64,000 nucleotides of DNA from contig NC_068561.1 of NCBI RefSeq assembly GCF_022201045.2, forward strand, positions 22,698,501-22,762,500, read 5' to 3'. Source of the stretch: Citrus sinensis. Lineage: Eukaryota; Streptophyta; Magnoliopsida; Sapindales; Rutaceae. The translations under genes and the position numbers were made by a program. The first letter of the stretch is position 1; each line of letters begins with the position of its first letter. The notes beneath the pieces were generated by a model. That model was not told where the DNA came from. It saw only the letters and a program-made list of their open reading frames with translations, and searched no databases. Positions 47,685 to 60,545 of this stretch are shown piece after piece.

Positions 47685-49789
47685 AATTGCTTTCATCGGA
47701 ATCCCTGCATCGACCGACTAGTTTGCTACCATTTTTTGGTGCCAGGATACACGGAGTTGAATATCAAAATCTTGTACCTTCAAGCGAGAATTAAGATTAC
47801 GGGGGAAACTGAAATCATCCGCGGTTTGTCATGTAAATTTTGCTGAAAAGGACTACACAAGTGATATGTATTCTTTAATTATAGTACATTTTTTGTTTCT
47901 CAATTACAGAAAATTTAAAACCCAATTTTGTATGTACAGGAGTTGGCTAGTTCCAGCTGTTATCAATTTTTTTTATTCTTCATGTAATTCTCACAAGTGT
48001 ATTTAGTCACCCATATACTTTACTTTATCCTGAAGCTTGATCGATGATGTTACCCTTCTTATCCCTATAACATAATAACATATACCCGTCCAATTTGCGA
48101 ATGCGAATGCAAATGCCCATATCTTATGCCCACAACATTGGTTAATTGATGCTCGATAGCAACGCTGTACACTGCTTTCGGCTAGAGCCACCAATATATT
48201 TTCCGGCACGGACTAGACAAATCTTGGACCCATCACCAACAAATTTTCTTTTATTTCTCCTTCAACTGCCATGTGCTATTGGTCCATTGGATCCCTCAAT
48301 ACCTAGCACTCTCATTTTCTTCTAATATTTTCTTTAGAGCAGTTATCTTCGTCATAGGTGGCAATGACTTTAGAAAATATTTGGCCTACCTTACATGATA
48401 TTTATTATATATAATTGGAATCAATTCGTTATCACATCTACTTTTTTTTTTTTTAATATTTCCAAATTATACCCGAAAATGCACTTCATCAAAGTAACGT
48501 ATGTGTGGCCAATTTCGCAATTTGGGGCCTAATCAATTATCAAGAACCAACAAGCAGAGTAAGACGGCAACTCTAGTCGCTACACAAGCACACAGCACAC
48601 TCACCATTCGCCAATATAGGAAAGAAATGTGTTCGAAGAGAAAATCTTGCGCTTGATATGGACATCAATTTGTACCTCTTTTCAACGGTTTTAAACCATA
48701 AATAACTCTTTTTTTTTTTAATGTGTGTTTGTATATTTCTTTTAAAAGATAGACATTTGTAATTTGAATCTATTCCTTAAAAAGGAAAATTTATCTATAA
48801 CCCAATCAGCTCTCACCATATAAATTCTCTCACGTCTTTATCATCAATTGAAGTGAATTAAATTGGGGGTACAACAACATTATTGATCTTGATAATAGAA
48901 AACCAAGAAAGTTCTTATAGGAAATATCTGGTTGAGGATTATTACATTTTCTTCCTTAATTTTTGAGAAAATTACACTTTTTCCCTCATACACTTTTGTT
49001 GTAATAATAATAATAATAATAATAATCCCAATACAGTGATTTTAAGAATTTGTTTATATAGTGATTGAGCCTTCAACTTCTAAGTTGCCTATTTAGTATA
49101 ACTTATCTAATAATCATAAATGTTTATTTAATCCTCATAAGTTCTTATAAAAAATTATTATTATTATTTTTAGTAGAGCTTTTGAAAATTAAATAAGTTT
49201 TTTGTTTTTTATTAGCAAAACCTCAAATTTTGGCTTTTGAAAGTAGAGGTTAAAAAATCTTTTTTAAATGCAAAAATATCTAAAATATACTCTACTTATT
49301 TAACAATCTTATTTTATACTTTTCATAATATAATTTTTTATAAAAACTCTTTTTGACAATTAGACAACTAGATTCTTTTGATTAAAAGCTCTAATTGTAA
49401 AGTTCTACCAACAAAAACTTTACTTAAATAAAATTTAATTAAAAAGTTATATCAAACAGAGTTTAAGTTAAAATATTGTGCATGAAGGTGAATTTATAAA
49501 TTGATTGCCGAGGATTTCAACTATATTAACAGTGACCTACCTACAAAGACAACAACCTATTAAATGTACTGAATATTTATTAGATTAAATGAAATAATTG
49601 CGAATAGAACGCACTTTTAAAATGTGAAGCCAAATTTCGAGGAACAAAAAAGAGATATTTTTAAGTTTATTATATCTTACAAACATATTTTCAGTACCAA
49701 AATAAGTGACAGAGCAATGAAATTCTAAGTGAGCCAATTGATGAATTCCTTTTTTTTTTTTTTTTAAATGACTTAAGGAGGAAAAAAAA
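47685..49789. other. Intergenic region after the fucosyltransferase gene
   Basis: The first 300 bases are 3' UTR-like. The rest is AT-rich with an (AAT)n run near 49001-49026 and no gene I can support. Confidence 0.4.
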
Positions 49790-50571
49790 GGAAAATTTTT
49801 AAAAACCTCTCCTGAGGTTTGAGGCTGTTGCAAGTAGATAGTGAAAATTATTTTATTTGTAAAAGACCCCCTACCATTAGTTAAAATTTTCATTAACTAA
49901 CTGTTGACTTTAAAAAGATAATATTACCTCCAATAATAATTTACCCCTAATAATAGTTTACGTCAGTTAAAATTTCCTTAAAATCTTAAAAAAAATAAAA
50001 TTACAAACTTAAAAAAAATTATATTTTTATATCAAACAATTAAGATTTGTAATTTTATTACAAACTTTAAAAAATTATATTTTTATATCAAATAATTAAG
50101 ATTTGTAATTTTATTACAAACTTAAAAAAAAATTTACGTCAGTTAAAATTTCCTTAAAATCTTAAAAAAATTAAAATTACAAACTTAAAAAAAATTATAT
50201 TTTTATATCAAATAATTAAGATTTGTAATTTTATTACAAACTTTAAAAAATTACATTTTTATATCAAATAATTAAGATTTGTAATTTTATTACAAACTTA
50301 AAAAAAATTATTTTAAGATTTGTAATTTTATTTTTTTAAGATTTTAAGAAAATATCAATAACTTGATCATGGTAAAAATAATTGTTTTAATTACTTATAA
50401 AATTGTAAATATTTAGAATTGTAAATATTGGGGGTAATATTATTTTTTCAAAGTTAACAGTTAGTCAATGAAAATTTTAACTAACAGTAGGGGACCTTTT
50501 ACAAATAAAATAATTTTCATCATCTACTTACAACAGCTTCAAACCTCAGGAGAGGTTTTTAAAAATTACCC
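49790..50571. mobile_element. Foldback element of about 780 bp with internal tandem repeats
   Basis: The outer ~135 bases on the left (from about 49793, AAATTTTTAAAAACCTCTCC) are repeated in inverted orientation on the right (ending about 50568), including matched AGGTTTGA, TACCATTAGTTAAAATTTTC and TAATATTACC blocks. The interior is built from tandem repeats: a 166-bp unit beginning CGTCAGTTAAAATTTCC at 49971 and 50137, each holding two copies of a ~61-bp unit with ATTAAGATTTGTAATTTTAT. No coding frame is present. It is a non-autonomous DNA transposon or MITE; I could not define a target duplication because A-runs flank both ends. Confidence 0.8.
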
Positions 50572-50683
50572 GAAAAAAAAAATGTAATGGGGCCAGGCCT
50601 ATTTTTTCACGTTATCAGACGGCTTTGCTTTTCAAATTTATTTTAACCAAAAGCAAATGGTGGGGGCCTCCGGTTTATCTCTA

Positions 50684-50755
50684 ACACGTGGAAAGCCAAG
50701 ACTAATCTCACGTAACTGGCACGTGCCATTCGTAACATCAGTTACTCGCACGTAC
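50684..50755 (+). promoter_or_regulatory. G-box / ABRE cluster of the phosphatase promoter
   Basis: Within about 70 bases lie ACACGTGG (50684-50691), TCACGTA, the palindrome GGCACGTGCC (CACGTG at 50720-50725) and CACGTA near 50749, ending just upstream of a TATA run at 50763. CACGTG cores are bound by bZIP, bHLH and similar factors, and the ACACGTGG form is the abscisic acid response element. Confidence 0.6.
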
Positions 50756-50762
50756 GCAGCAG

Positions 50763-50773
50763 TATATATATAA
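50763..50773 (+). promoter_or_regulatory. TATA box of the phosphatase gene
   Basis: TATATATATAA directly downstream of the G-box cluster. Transcription would start near 50795-50800, followed by a short non-coding exon ending at 50855. Confidence 0.55.
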
Positions 50774-50855
50774 TGCTCATACCGTCAGCGGAAATCAAGC
50801 GAGGAAGAAAAGAGTCTTGAGATTACACCATCGCCGGAATATTCCTTATTTTCAG

Positions 50856-51564
50856 GTGAACGAGATATCTTTATTTTTTAAATTTAAAAATAAGATTGCT
50901 TTACACAATATTTAGTGATTCTAAATGAAGAAATTTTGAGTTTTGTAAAGTAACTGAGGATCGTGTAACTTGAGTGTTATTGTTTCTTCGTTCTAGAGAT
51001 TGAAAATTTTCAAGTGCTTAATCTTTATTCAAATTCCGAATCCATTATTGCCTGATATATTATTTCTGTTGAAACGTATTCGATTGTGATGACAATAGTA
51101 TTCTTTTTGGAGTAATTTTGACAGCTTCAAATGCACTTTTGGATTTTGTGTCAGTTCTCTAGTGTTTGGGTGAACTACACATAAATGCTTTCTCACTTTC
51201 TGACATTTAATGAAAACTTCAAGCATTTTTTCAGAGAAATAATTGAGAAGTGCTACTCTAAACGGTATCTGTTTTTGGAGTAAAAGAACACTTCATTGGT
51301 GATCTTTTAGTATATATAAATAAATAAATGTATATTATTGTAAGTTCTGTACATAATGTTAAAGATTGGAAACTAGTTGTTTGTAGGTCATGCTTCGTCT
51401 TACATGTTATGATTTTCTGATATTCCTTTGCATTCTTAGCGACCAAACAGAGCAATATTCCTTTATGGGAGAATCTTAACTTCTAGCCTGTACCAGCTAG
51501 ATTGTTTTCAAACATCTAAAAAGTGTATAGGGGATGTGAACGGTAATTTTTAAGCTTTTTGCAG
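50856..51564 (+). other. 5'-UTR intron of the phosphatase gene
   Basis: The donor TTTTCAG|GTGAAC follows a GC-richer stretch that looks like a transcribed leader; the acceptor TTTTTGCAG|GGCG precedes the start codon by 52 bases. This 709-base T-rich interval has intron composition. Inferred, not demonstrated. Confidence 0.5.
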
Positions 51565-51616
51565 GGCGAAAAGGTGAACTAGCTCTTTGCTAAAGAGCCA
51601 TTGTTCTTCTGTTGTC

Positions 51617-54600
51617 ATGCCATACCTTGTCCGTGAGCATCTATTCATTGGAAACATATCGGATGCAGCAGACATTCTCCAAAATGGTAGCTCTGAAATT
51701 ACACATATGCTATCAGTTTTGAGCTCTGCATCCATATCATTTTTCACTGAATGGCGTAGCAGTCTTACGATCCCCTCCAAGGAGATTAAGAAGGTTTATG
51801 CTGGTGGATCCGGTGATGGTGGTTCGGGCTCTGTGGATGATCTAGGTGATGGGTCAAGAAGCTGTTTGTCCCCCACAAAACTCTTGTACTCATTGGAATA
51901 TGCTGGCAAGGATTTGAAGCTGGTGAGAATGACTGTGCCTATAAGAGATATGGAAAGTGAGAATTTGTTGGATTATTTGGATGTATGTTTTGATTTCATT
52001 GATCGGAGTAGAAAGGAGGGGGGTGTTTTGGTTCATTGCTTTGCAGGAGTGTCCAGGAGGTATGTTCGTTATTGATTTTCCATATTTTATTTTATCAACA
52101 TATCTACTCTTGTATTTTCATTCCTAGCAATTGTAATGATATACTAGTCAAACTCCAATGTGACATATAAACATTCTGTAGCTTAAAGGCCAAAGGCTAA
52201 GTCTCACTTCTTGTTACCACTCTTTTGTGCATATAATTTTTGGATATTTGCACAAAAACACATTTTTATATAACTTCAAGGTTATTGAAAGTAGCAACTT
52301 TCTCCTTATTATCATTTTTTTTTGTTGGGTTTTCTTACATGGTTCCTCAATGCTGACAAATTATTATTAACTTGAGAGTTTTTTGTTGTCATGAGTCAGT
52401 CCCTTCAATACTCATGCAAATGCCCCAAAAAAAAAAATCCATAAATATTTTTATGCTTCTTCTGCTCTTAGATTGTAAAATTTCTGAATACTACTTTATT
52501 TTCCATAAAATCTGGGATATATACATTATATATGTTCAACTCTATTGACCTGAATTGGCATTAATGAGGATGACAGCAATGAGTTATAGTATCTACAAGA
52601 ACTAGTTCTCAACACTACCTGTTAATTAATTTAAAATAACCTTAAAAGGAAAGAGAACAAAAAAAAAGTTAAAATGAGGTGCAAATATAGTAATGCTGTT
52701 TATGATCCGAAAAAACTGGAACATAGATCGTTATTGATTGTAGACAGAAACCTCCTCATAATCCTTTAAATTTTCTAAGAACTTTAATGTACCTGAGGTT
52801 TTCATATCACTGAATTTATGCTACTGATGATAGCACTGGAAAACTATCTAGTTTTTGAGCTTTTTGGAGCCTTCTTTTCTAATTTAGATATTGATGGACA
52901 TTGTTATAATAATTTACGACTTACTATACATGCAAAATCATGGCAATAACTTATACTGTTATCTGTTAATTTGATTTATTTATGAGCTAAAGTGGATAAC
53001 TATGAATGTTACAGAAGATATTTTGAGAGCATCTCACTGAAATAATTACTTGACTGCCCTGTATTTTGAAATTGATTAATTATAAGTTGACCGATGACAA
53101 TTGATAAGACACGTGAGTTTTGATATTGGAAAGCGAAACTTTTAAATTGCCAGTAAAATTCATTTTTGAGAACAAACAAATTGGTTATTGCACGTCCTTC
53201 GAGTTTTCCAAGCTGGCTGAAATACTTTTGCTATGTTTTTTTAATTTTTCTGGTCAATGGTGTCCAAAGTTTGTACGTTTTCCCGCATTCTTATTACCCA
53301 CAAAACTATTATTTGCAGGAACAGTTGATTGCTTATGCTTTTTTTTTGGGTTGTTGTGTGTGTGTAGCACGTTTAATCATCCCTATGTGTGAAAGTAATT
53401 TTGGTTAATATGTTACTTTGCTAATATATCAGAAATTGTCCAGAAGAGGCCTACATTGTTATAACTTTTCAAGTTTCCTGAATTGTCAAGTCTTAAGGGT
53501 TTACACCCGTCTTTGCATGTGTTCGTTGCAGTGCAGCTATCATTACAGCATATTTGATGAGAACTGAGCAACTATCTTCAGAAGGTTTGAACAAATTCAT
53601 TTTTTCTTTGGAGTACTATGAGTCTACACAGTCGTATTGTCTGTTTCTGTCTGATGAATATGAAATATGTGATTGTCATTTCAAACTTACATATTTTTTG
53701 TTCTCTTTTGCCCTTTTTTTTCCTCTTTCATTTTGTCCATGCATTCCTGCAGGTGCACTTGAATCTCTACGGCAGAGCTGTGAGTCTGTTTGTCCCAATG
53801 ATGGCTTTTTAGAACAGGTGATTTTGACATTGCATTAGCAGTCTGTGGTTTATACACTAACACTAAGTTTGAACTCATGTCTTAAAAGCTGTCATATCTT
53901 TGTAAATATATGCCTTTTCCCCTATTGCAGTTGAAAATGTTTGAAGAAATGGGCTTTAAGGTCAATCGTGGTAGCCCCATTTACAAGCGATTTCGCCTGA
54001 AAGTATTAGGTTAACTCCTAATCTTTCTTCACTTTCCTGCTTTGTGCAGCCTGATATGTTTAAAGATGCTTTTGGGGATAAGCAATGCATATTGATTTCT
54101 GTGTATTAGTTATGTTTAGATAACTTAGAAATTCTTGATACTGTCGCAGTGAAGGTTGTAAACTTTTAGGCAGATTTGAAACTATGCTGGACACGAGAGA
54201 GAATTACTATAGATGTTGTCTGCTGGGCAGTTAGTGCAATGGTTCAAGTGGCTTCAATGTCAGACTGGATTTAAGGATTATATGTTTCTAAGTGATGGGG
54301 ATTTGTTGAGACTGGCTGCGCATTAGTGTGGTGTCTTGAAGGGTTTTTTCCTAGTGAGAATGGCCCTGCTAATAGACTATGTTCATTTTCATAAACATTT
54401 TCCTAGGTCATGATGCCTAGTTGGAGCACAGAATATGAATCTTTTGACTTTGTGCTTGATTACTTGAATGGTGGAAATTATTGCACTTTCTGTCCATTCT
54501 AAGTTTACATGAATGGCAGTATCGATTGCTTATCTCAGTTGTATTCTTTTTACTCCCTCCATTAATATAATAGATAATAATGTAGAGAAACATAGAATAG

Positions 54601-55667
54601 ATAATAATGTAGAGAAACATAGAACTGTTTGACGTAAAAGTTTGTACGAATTCACCTTTTTTGCTATTCTTACAGTACTTTTTGGCAAAAGAAAAATTAT
54701 CATAAAATGCCTAAAATTTAATGACTGTCCTAGTTATAGTTATTTGATGACTAAGAAAATGCAAATAGTTGAAGTAGACCAGAGAGATCTGTGAGATAGA
54801 TTGTTAACTGTACTACCTAGGCATGGTTTTGCTTTGCCATGTTTTCCCATCGAAGCTATTGGTTTCTTAGGGCAACCTATAATGGTTTTGATAGGGACAA
54901 ACTCTACAATTTTCTGCCCTATAATGCTGTGGTTCATCACTAAGGAGTCGTTAACAATGGTTTTCTGCCCAATGTTCTCAGGTGATTCTTATAATCGTGG
55001 AGAGAAAATAGACAGTTCCAAATTTGGAGCTGATCCTGGCTTGCCAGTGGAAGTTTTGTCAGGAGTAGAAGCAATTCCAAATGGAGGAGATAATCGTACC
55101 CCTGCGTACCGGTGCAAGAAATGTCGAAGAGTTGTTGCCTTGCAGGAGAATGTCGTGGATCACATTCCTGGTGAGGGTGAGACATCCTTTGAGTGGCACA
55201 AGCGGAAAAGTGGCAATCGTTTTAACAGATCTGATGAGTCTGAGTGTTCTTCTATATTCGTTGAGCCCCTTCGGTGGATGACAGCAGGTAAACTTGATAC
55301 CTACTTTCTTACCTGAAGAATTTCTGATATTCTTGGCCGCCTTCAATATAAATATTGATATGGATGAATGTTATACCACAATCTGAAGCCATATTGATAA
55401 CCTGCTGCAAACTCAGTCCAAGGTTAATTCTAAATATCAGTGATAGACAATGATAGGTTTTTGTACACTTCCAAGTTTTTATTAATATTTTTGCTGATTG
55501 TTGTCTACTCAGTTGAAGAGGGTGCATTGGAGGGAAAGTTATCCTGTGCCCATTGTGAAGCACGCTTGGGTTACTTCAATTGGTCGGGCATACAATGCAG
55601 TTGTGGAAGCTGGATCACCCCAGCTTTCCAGCTCCATAAAAGCCGTGTGGACAAGAGCACCGTCTAA
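51617..55667 (+). CDS. Dual-specificity phosphatase, DUSP12/YVH1 type with zinc-binding tail
   Basis: Encodes a 366-residue phosphatase. Coding exons: 51617-52059, 53532-53584, 53753-53817, 53931-54009, 54982-55287, 55513-55667. The active-site loop HCFAGVSR is at 140-147 with nucleophile C141 and R147; D111 in PIRDMES is the likely general acid. An unusual Gly/Ser/Asp-rich insert lies at about 60-80. The C-terminal half has paired metal-binding motifs: CKKC at 258-263 and, near the end, CAHC then CSC with histidines nearby, the zinc-binding domain that defines Yvh1/DUSP12. In yeast and animals this family helps 60S ribosome maturation by releasing Mrt4; a similar role here is inference. The signature loop is split by intron 1 between the two bases of the Ser148 codon. 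A 5'-UTR intron is likely. The gene converges on the UBA/rhomboid gene. Confidence 0.9.
54572..54624 (+). repeat. 27-bp tandem duplication in phosphatase intron 4
   Basis: The unit starting AGATAATAATGTAGAGAAAC at 54572 is repeated exactly at 54599. It is a local duplication within the intron before coding exon 5. Confidence 0.85.
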
Positions 55668-56565
55668 TATTTGAAGTAAAATCAAAAGGGAGCCCATCAG
55701 TTCGCCCTAGAAGATCAACAGCCAATGCCTTGTGGCGTTTACATATACCAATTATACAGTCATATAACATCCAGGAAGAAAGTACCCCTTGGAGGAGTTC
55801 AACATTTGCTTGCTTATGACGTTGTAATTTGCTGGGGGGTTGCACTTTGAATTGTGGGGCTTTGATAGTATAATGTTAAAAAACTGTCGTTTTGAGGGAT
55901 TTCAAGGCTGAAATGTGAAGGCGGGGGGGTTTCCATCCTTTGGCATAATATTTGAGGCGGTTTCTGATTTTGTTTGTTAGATCAACTAAATAATTGCAAA
56001 TCAGGACTTTGCTAAAATAATTCCACTTCGCTTTTGTTTTTCGTTGTTATTTTGGTATTGCATTTTTAAGATTTCAAACAAACTTTCCCTGCGGTCTAAT
56101 ACTATACATTGGGAATTTCATGTTTCATTCAAGGCACGGAGTCTCGCCAACAATCGTGCATCATGCAAAACCATGGGCTTAATTGTAGAAGAAACCAATT
56201 AAGGATCAAAGAAAATTTACATGCCCGAACAGCCTGCACGCGTGAAACAAGCTCTCTGAAACTTTTCGGTGATATGCGTGTTTTCCATAATGGTGTAAAA
56301 ATTGTACGGGCTCCTAAACTGCTGCGATATTGGTGTGTGTCAGTCAAAAATCAAAGCTACAAATCTAGATAGGCAGTTACGAAGAGAAAAGGCAGGCAGA
56401 AGCCCATCAGAATTGATGGTTGCCACGGTGAATTCCTGCAAGCAAATGGATTGCTTCACCATCATGTGTATATCAGTATCAACCATCACATCTTGATGCC
56501 AATGAAATCTTGTCTCCAATTTGAAAAAGTCCAGGTTTAACATTCTCATCAATCTCGAGATTAAG
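55668..56565. other. Convergent 3' UTRs of the phosphatase and UBA/rhomboid genes
   Basis: About 900 bases between two facing stop codons. The sequence is UTR-like on both strands with no further gene. The two transcripts may overlap. Confidence 0.5.
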
Positions 56566-59500
56566 TTAATGGGGCTGTGCTTCAAGAAGAATGTTCGTGG
56601 CAGCATTGATGTCATTTCTAGCCTGCACAAGCGCCTGTCTGGCTGAGTTCCTGTCAAATCCCATAGAAACCAGCATAGCAATGGAGTCTTCCGGTGGCTC
56701 TATGGTAGAAGGCACGGGCAAAGAGTAGTTACTCTGAAACCAAAGAAATTGTCTGATTGATTGTCATTAACCATGATAACATTACCGCCAGAGAAAAGCA
56801 ATTTACTACAAAAAGTAATTTTCTCAAGATATGTAGCAATTACATGTTGACAACTAAGCACATTAAACCTGATAATCCAACTGCTGATATATGTACATGA
56901 TTAACTTTCGTTCCAAATTATAATGCTCCTAACATGTAGGGTTCAATATGGCACCAAAAATAATCAAATAAATCATATGTGAAGCACTTGAATATGACCT
57001 ACAGACACATATATCATGTAATTCATTTGCCAAAATTCATACTACATAACTATGCCAGAATAAAGCATCAAATTAAAGTGTCCTCAGAGCAGGAAAAATG
57101 CCAACAGATGTGTCCCTTGCGAATGAGATGAAGTCAGGGACAAGGGGATCAGAGCACCTAAGTTCTCAACTTTTAGTAAATAAATTCTCAGATTGTGCAT
57201 CCCACATGGTACTCTTAATACAAAATTAAAACATGCTTTAGACAGATAGCAGAACTAAGACATTCATCCAAAATACTTGCCTCTGCTTGTCGTCCAGCAT
57301 GGGATGGAATACTTCCACGAACATTCCTACTTGGTGCTGCAGGCGGATTCCCCATAGATGGCAAAGAAAGCCGTGAAAAGAATGAAGTGATGAACTCGGG
57401 GAACTGTGTCACAAGAAAATACACACACACTCGTTAACTTTGAATAATCTTGAAGAAAACACAGATTAACAAAAACAATGCTAAAAGAAAATTGAATTTA
57501 ATACAAATTTAATTTTAGAAATTCCGATTTATCGTGGCTGAAATCCTATTGATACCATCGACTCCAATGATAGCCTTCAAGCATATGTACAAAAGAATGT
57601 ATCACAACAAAATACACCACAACCACACCAACTAATGCACTAATGAAGCAAACCAATGTTGAAATATTTATTTTCAATATTCTTTTCTTTTTTAATTATT
57701 TTATTTTTTATTTTTCCCATTCAAGAGAAAAAGGAGGGAAATCTCATTTTGATTCTAACTTTTTGTCCTGTTTCTTTCCCACACATCCTTCACTACCATA
57801 CTTCCGAGGGAAAAGCATCTATTCCAACAGCTGAACAGAATACCAAAAAATTGTACAGTAGTTGCAAACAGAACTTTTCTGGTTCAAATATCATGGTAGA
57901 ATAATTACCTTTGCTTTTCGGATGCGGAAAAAATTTGGACGATACAAAGAACCAGCAAGGATGCCACACATCCCAGGCAATAAAGATCTGTTCAAGGATG
58001 ATATAAGAAGCTGCAAGACAAAAAGCAAGTGAGATCTCTGAGGCCAGAGGTAGAAAGGGAGGAGATATCGAAAATTTATTACACCCGCACCACCTGAAGA
58101 CCAGCAAGATATATGAAAGACTTATCAGAGAAGTGGACTCCAAATACACGAAACCTTGTTGAAACTGGAATGTCAAAGTAAAATGGTACGAAGGAAGCAA
58201 ATATCAGACCATATGGTCCAGACGTGAGTTTCATTGCAGGATCTGTAAAAATAGAATATATAAGTGAATTCTGTTGTTCAACAATAAAATTTGAACTACA
58301 CAATAATATAGGAATGATAAATGAAAGCATAGATGCTAATATAATACATCTCATCCTTTGAGCCCATGTTATAATGGAAGAAAACTCTAATTAAAGCTAG
58401 ACCATGAAAATTGATGTACCAAATCATAGCATTGAAAAAGTGAACACGATATCTATAAAAAAACCATTCACTAAACCGTATTGCTTAGCTCTCTCCAAAC
58501 TATATCCTGTGACTATTTCCATTCAAAACCATAATGGCTTAAAGGAAAACAAGAAAGCACGAGTTTTGAGTTTCCTTTTGAATTCAGCAAATAGAAAAAA
58601 CTATCAGATAGATAAGGACTAGGTGAGTAAATCCTCAATGACTGAGCAGGATCCAGCAATGAAGGTCATGTCTTGTATTATGCATCACAGAAAGCTTCAT
58701 GAAACACATATGGAAGAATTTGAAACTAGAAGAGAATTTAAGCAATCATAGAAAGCATGCATACCTTTGAGCAGTGCTAATGTAAGGACCTCAAAGAGAA
58801 AAGAAACTGTTATAGAGAACAATATGAATACCTGCACAAATGGAACATATTTACTTAACTAGGACCAAAAAATAAAAAGAAGACAAAGAAGAAAACACCC
58901 AACAGTTCCATTCTTTTATTTTTCTCAGTTCTGATTATACAGTAAAATAATACAATTCCAATTCAAAACTCCACATGAGAAGTACGAGATGCTTGTAATT
59001 AGTTTTTGAAAGAGGTAGTTCATAGGATAGAACGACAACAATGAGTGGTATCATATGGATGATTACTCACTGAGTACTTGTTGGAACCTATCTGCCTCTC
59101 AAACACCCTAAAGTAATATAGCAGGTAGAGTCCAAACATCAGTTCTGGCGCAGATGAAAAGGCAAAACCTGACACAATCAACCTCCATAATCGAAAGTTC
59201 TGGAAAATATCCTGTAATTAAATAGAGGATATCTAATTAACAAAACAACAATCATATTTCATTCAATCTCGTTCTAAATCATGCATGGTATATCCCCATT
59301 AAGAACTCCACTATTAACCCTCAAAAGTGATAAAAAAATATACCAAAAAAATTGAAAAGAAAAAACAAAAGTATAGAATATTGCATACTAAAGGAGAAAG
59401 AAAGGGAACAGAGTGCAATCAATTAAGTTTTACGAACATAAGGTTACCATACCCAATTGCACTTGCATGTTAAATGCATATCTTTCAAGACAATTAAAAT

Positions 59501-60318
59501 GGAAAAAAAAAAATCCCAAATGAAACATAGCAGTAAATGAATAATAGAAAAGGCAAAACAGAAACGCACCCACAAACATCACAAGTACTGAAAAAATGAA
59601 ACTAAAAGAGTACAATCTCATGCAAGCTATCCATACTCACATACAACACAACAATGAAATAGCACAAGGCATGTAAAGGAAACAGTCCGACCAGCTCTAC
59701 CCAATGCACAATACATCCAATATAGTGAAGCCCGAGCATGTTAATTTTTATTGAAAAGAAAAATAGCAACAGAATCCAGTCCAAATTCAAGTTTTCTAGC
59801 CATAAAAGCACAAGACACATCTAATTCATCTTGAAAGCAAATCAACCTAAGTACTATTAACATACCCAATACTAATCTAAAACAACTGAATTGATCCGGT
59901 AATGCAACTTAAAAAGGAATTTACAACTACACTCAGACTCGCACAAGTAAACTCCTGCTACCATCATAACATGCACATACAAACAAACCAAAAATAAATT
60001 TTGATCGTGAATCAAGCCATAACTACCAAAAAAGCAAAAACCCAATTGCAATTTCACATTTTAAAAACAAAGAAAAAACCGAAAGAAAAAAAAAAACCTG
60101 ATATGACAACCCGAGCTTATTAAAGCGGCCTTGGATCCCAAAGAAGACGGTGAAGAGGGCACAAGCGATGACGAACGCTCTCGTGACTGGAGCATTATCT
60201 GTAACGTGACCCACCAGAAAAACAAGAAAAAACAACAAATTCAAATTCAATTGATCAATATAAGCATGCTTTGATAAAAAAAAAAATACGTACTAAAACC
60301 AGAGGGGCCGCCGTTCAT
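56566..60318 (-). CDS. UBAC2-like rhomboid pseudoprotease with UBA domain
   Basis: Encodes a 291-residue ER-type membrane protein resembling Arabidopsis At3g56740/At2g41160 and animal UBAC2. Exons in transcript order: 60294-60318, 60098-60198, 59071-59211, 58765-58831, 58094-58242, 57909-58010, 57281-57403, 56566-56733. The first ~190 residues hold several hydrophobic segments with rhomboid-like order. Where an active rhomboid has GxSG, the sequence here is SGPYGLI (119-125), with no serine at the catalytic place, so it should be a non-proteolytic adaptor. A UBA domain closes the protein at about 252-288 (MGF at 260-262) and would bind ubiquitin, consistent with a role in ER-associated degradation or autophagy known for the family. 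The last intron uses a GC donor. The start ATG follows a CT-rich leader, and MNGGPSGF matches the family. Confidence 0.92.
56734..57280 (-). other. GC-AG intron in the UBA/rhomboid gene
   Basis: Read on the minus strand, the donor is GCAGAG|GCAAGT, the textbook consensus for GC introns, and the acceptor is GTTTCAG|AGTAAC. The phase-0 junction joins RQAE to SNYS. Using the GT four bases downstream would give an immediate stop in the next exon and lose the UBA domain. Confidence 0.85.
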
Positions 60319-60545
60319 CTTCTCTTTAAAGAGAAGGAGAAACCAACGACCAAACTGCTTTGGATTTTGACTTTGATATTGATTTTTTTTTATTTGCTTT
60401 CGTTTCGTTCAAGTTTTTGTTTTGTTTTGTTTTGGTTCGCGACTGAGACTCCTCTCCCTCTCTCTCTCTCTCTCTCCTCTTACTTTCTCGTCCTCCTCTT
60501 TAGTTTTTACTTTCTCTCTTTTTTTTTTTAATTATTATTTTGCTT
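60319..60545 (-). promoter_or_regulatory. Leader and core promoter of the UBA/rhomboid gene
   Basis: Upstream of the minus-strand start codon the sequence is very purine-rich on that strand (CT-rich on plus, with a (CT)n run near 60458-60476), as expected for a plant leader and Y-patch region. No clear TATA box is seen. Confidence 0.35.

Noticed and set aside
49971..50330. CRISPR-like regularly spaced repeats
   Set aside because: Repeats are AT-rich, contiguous and nested inside a foldback element, with no unique spacers; and this is a plant nuclear sequence.
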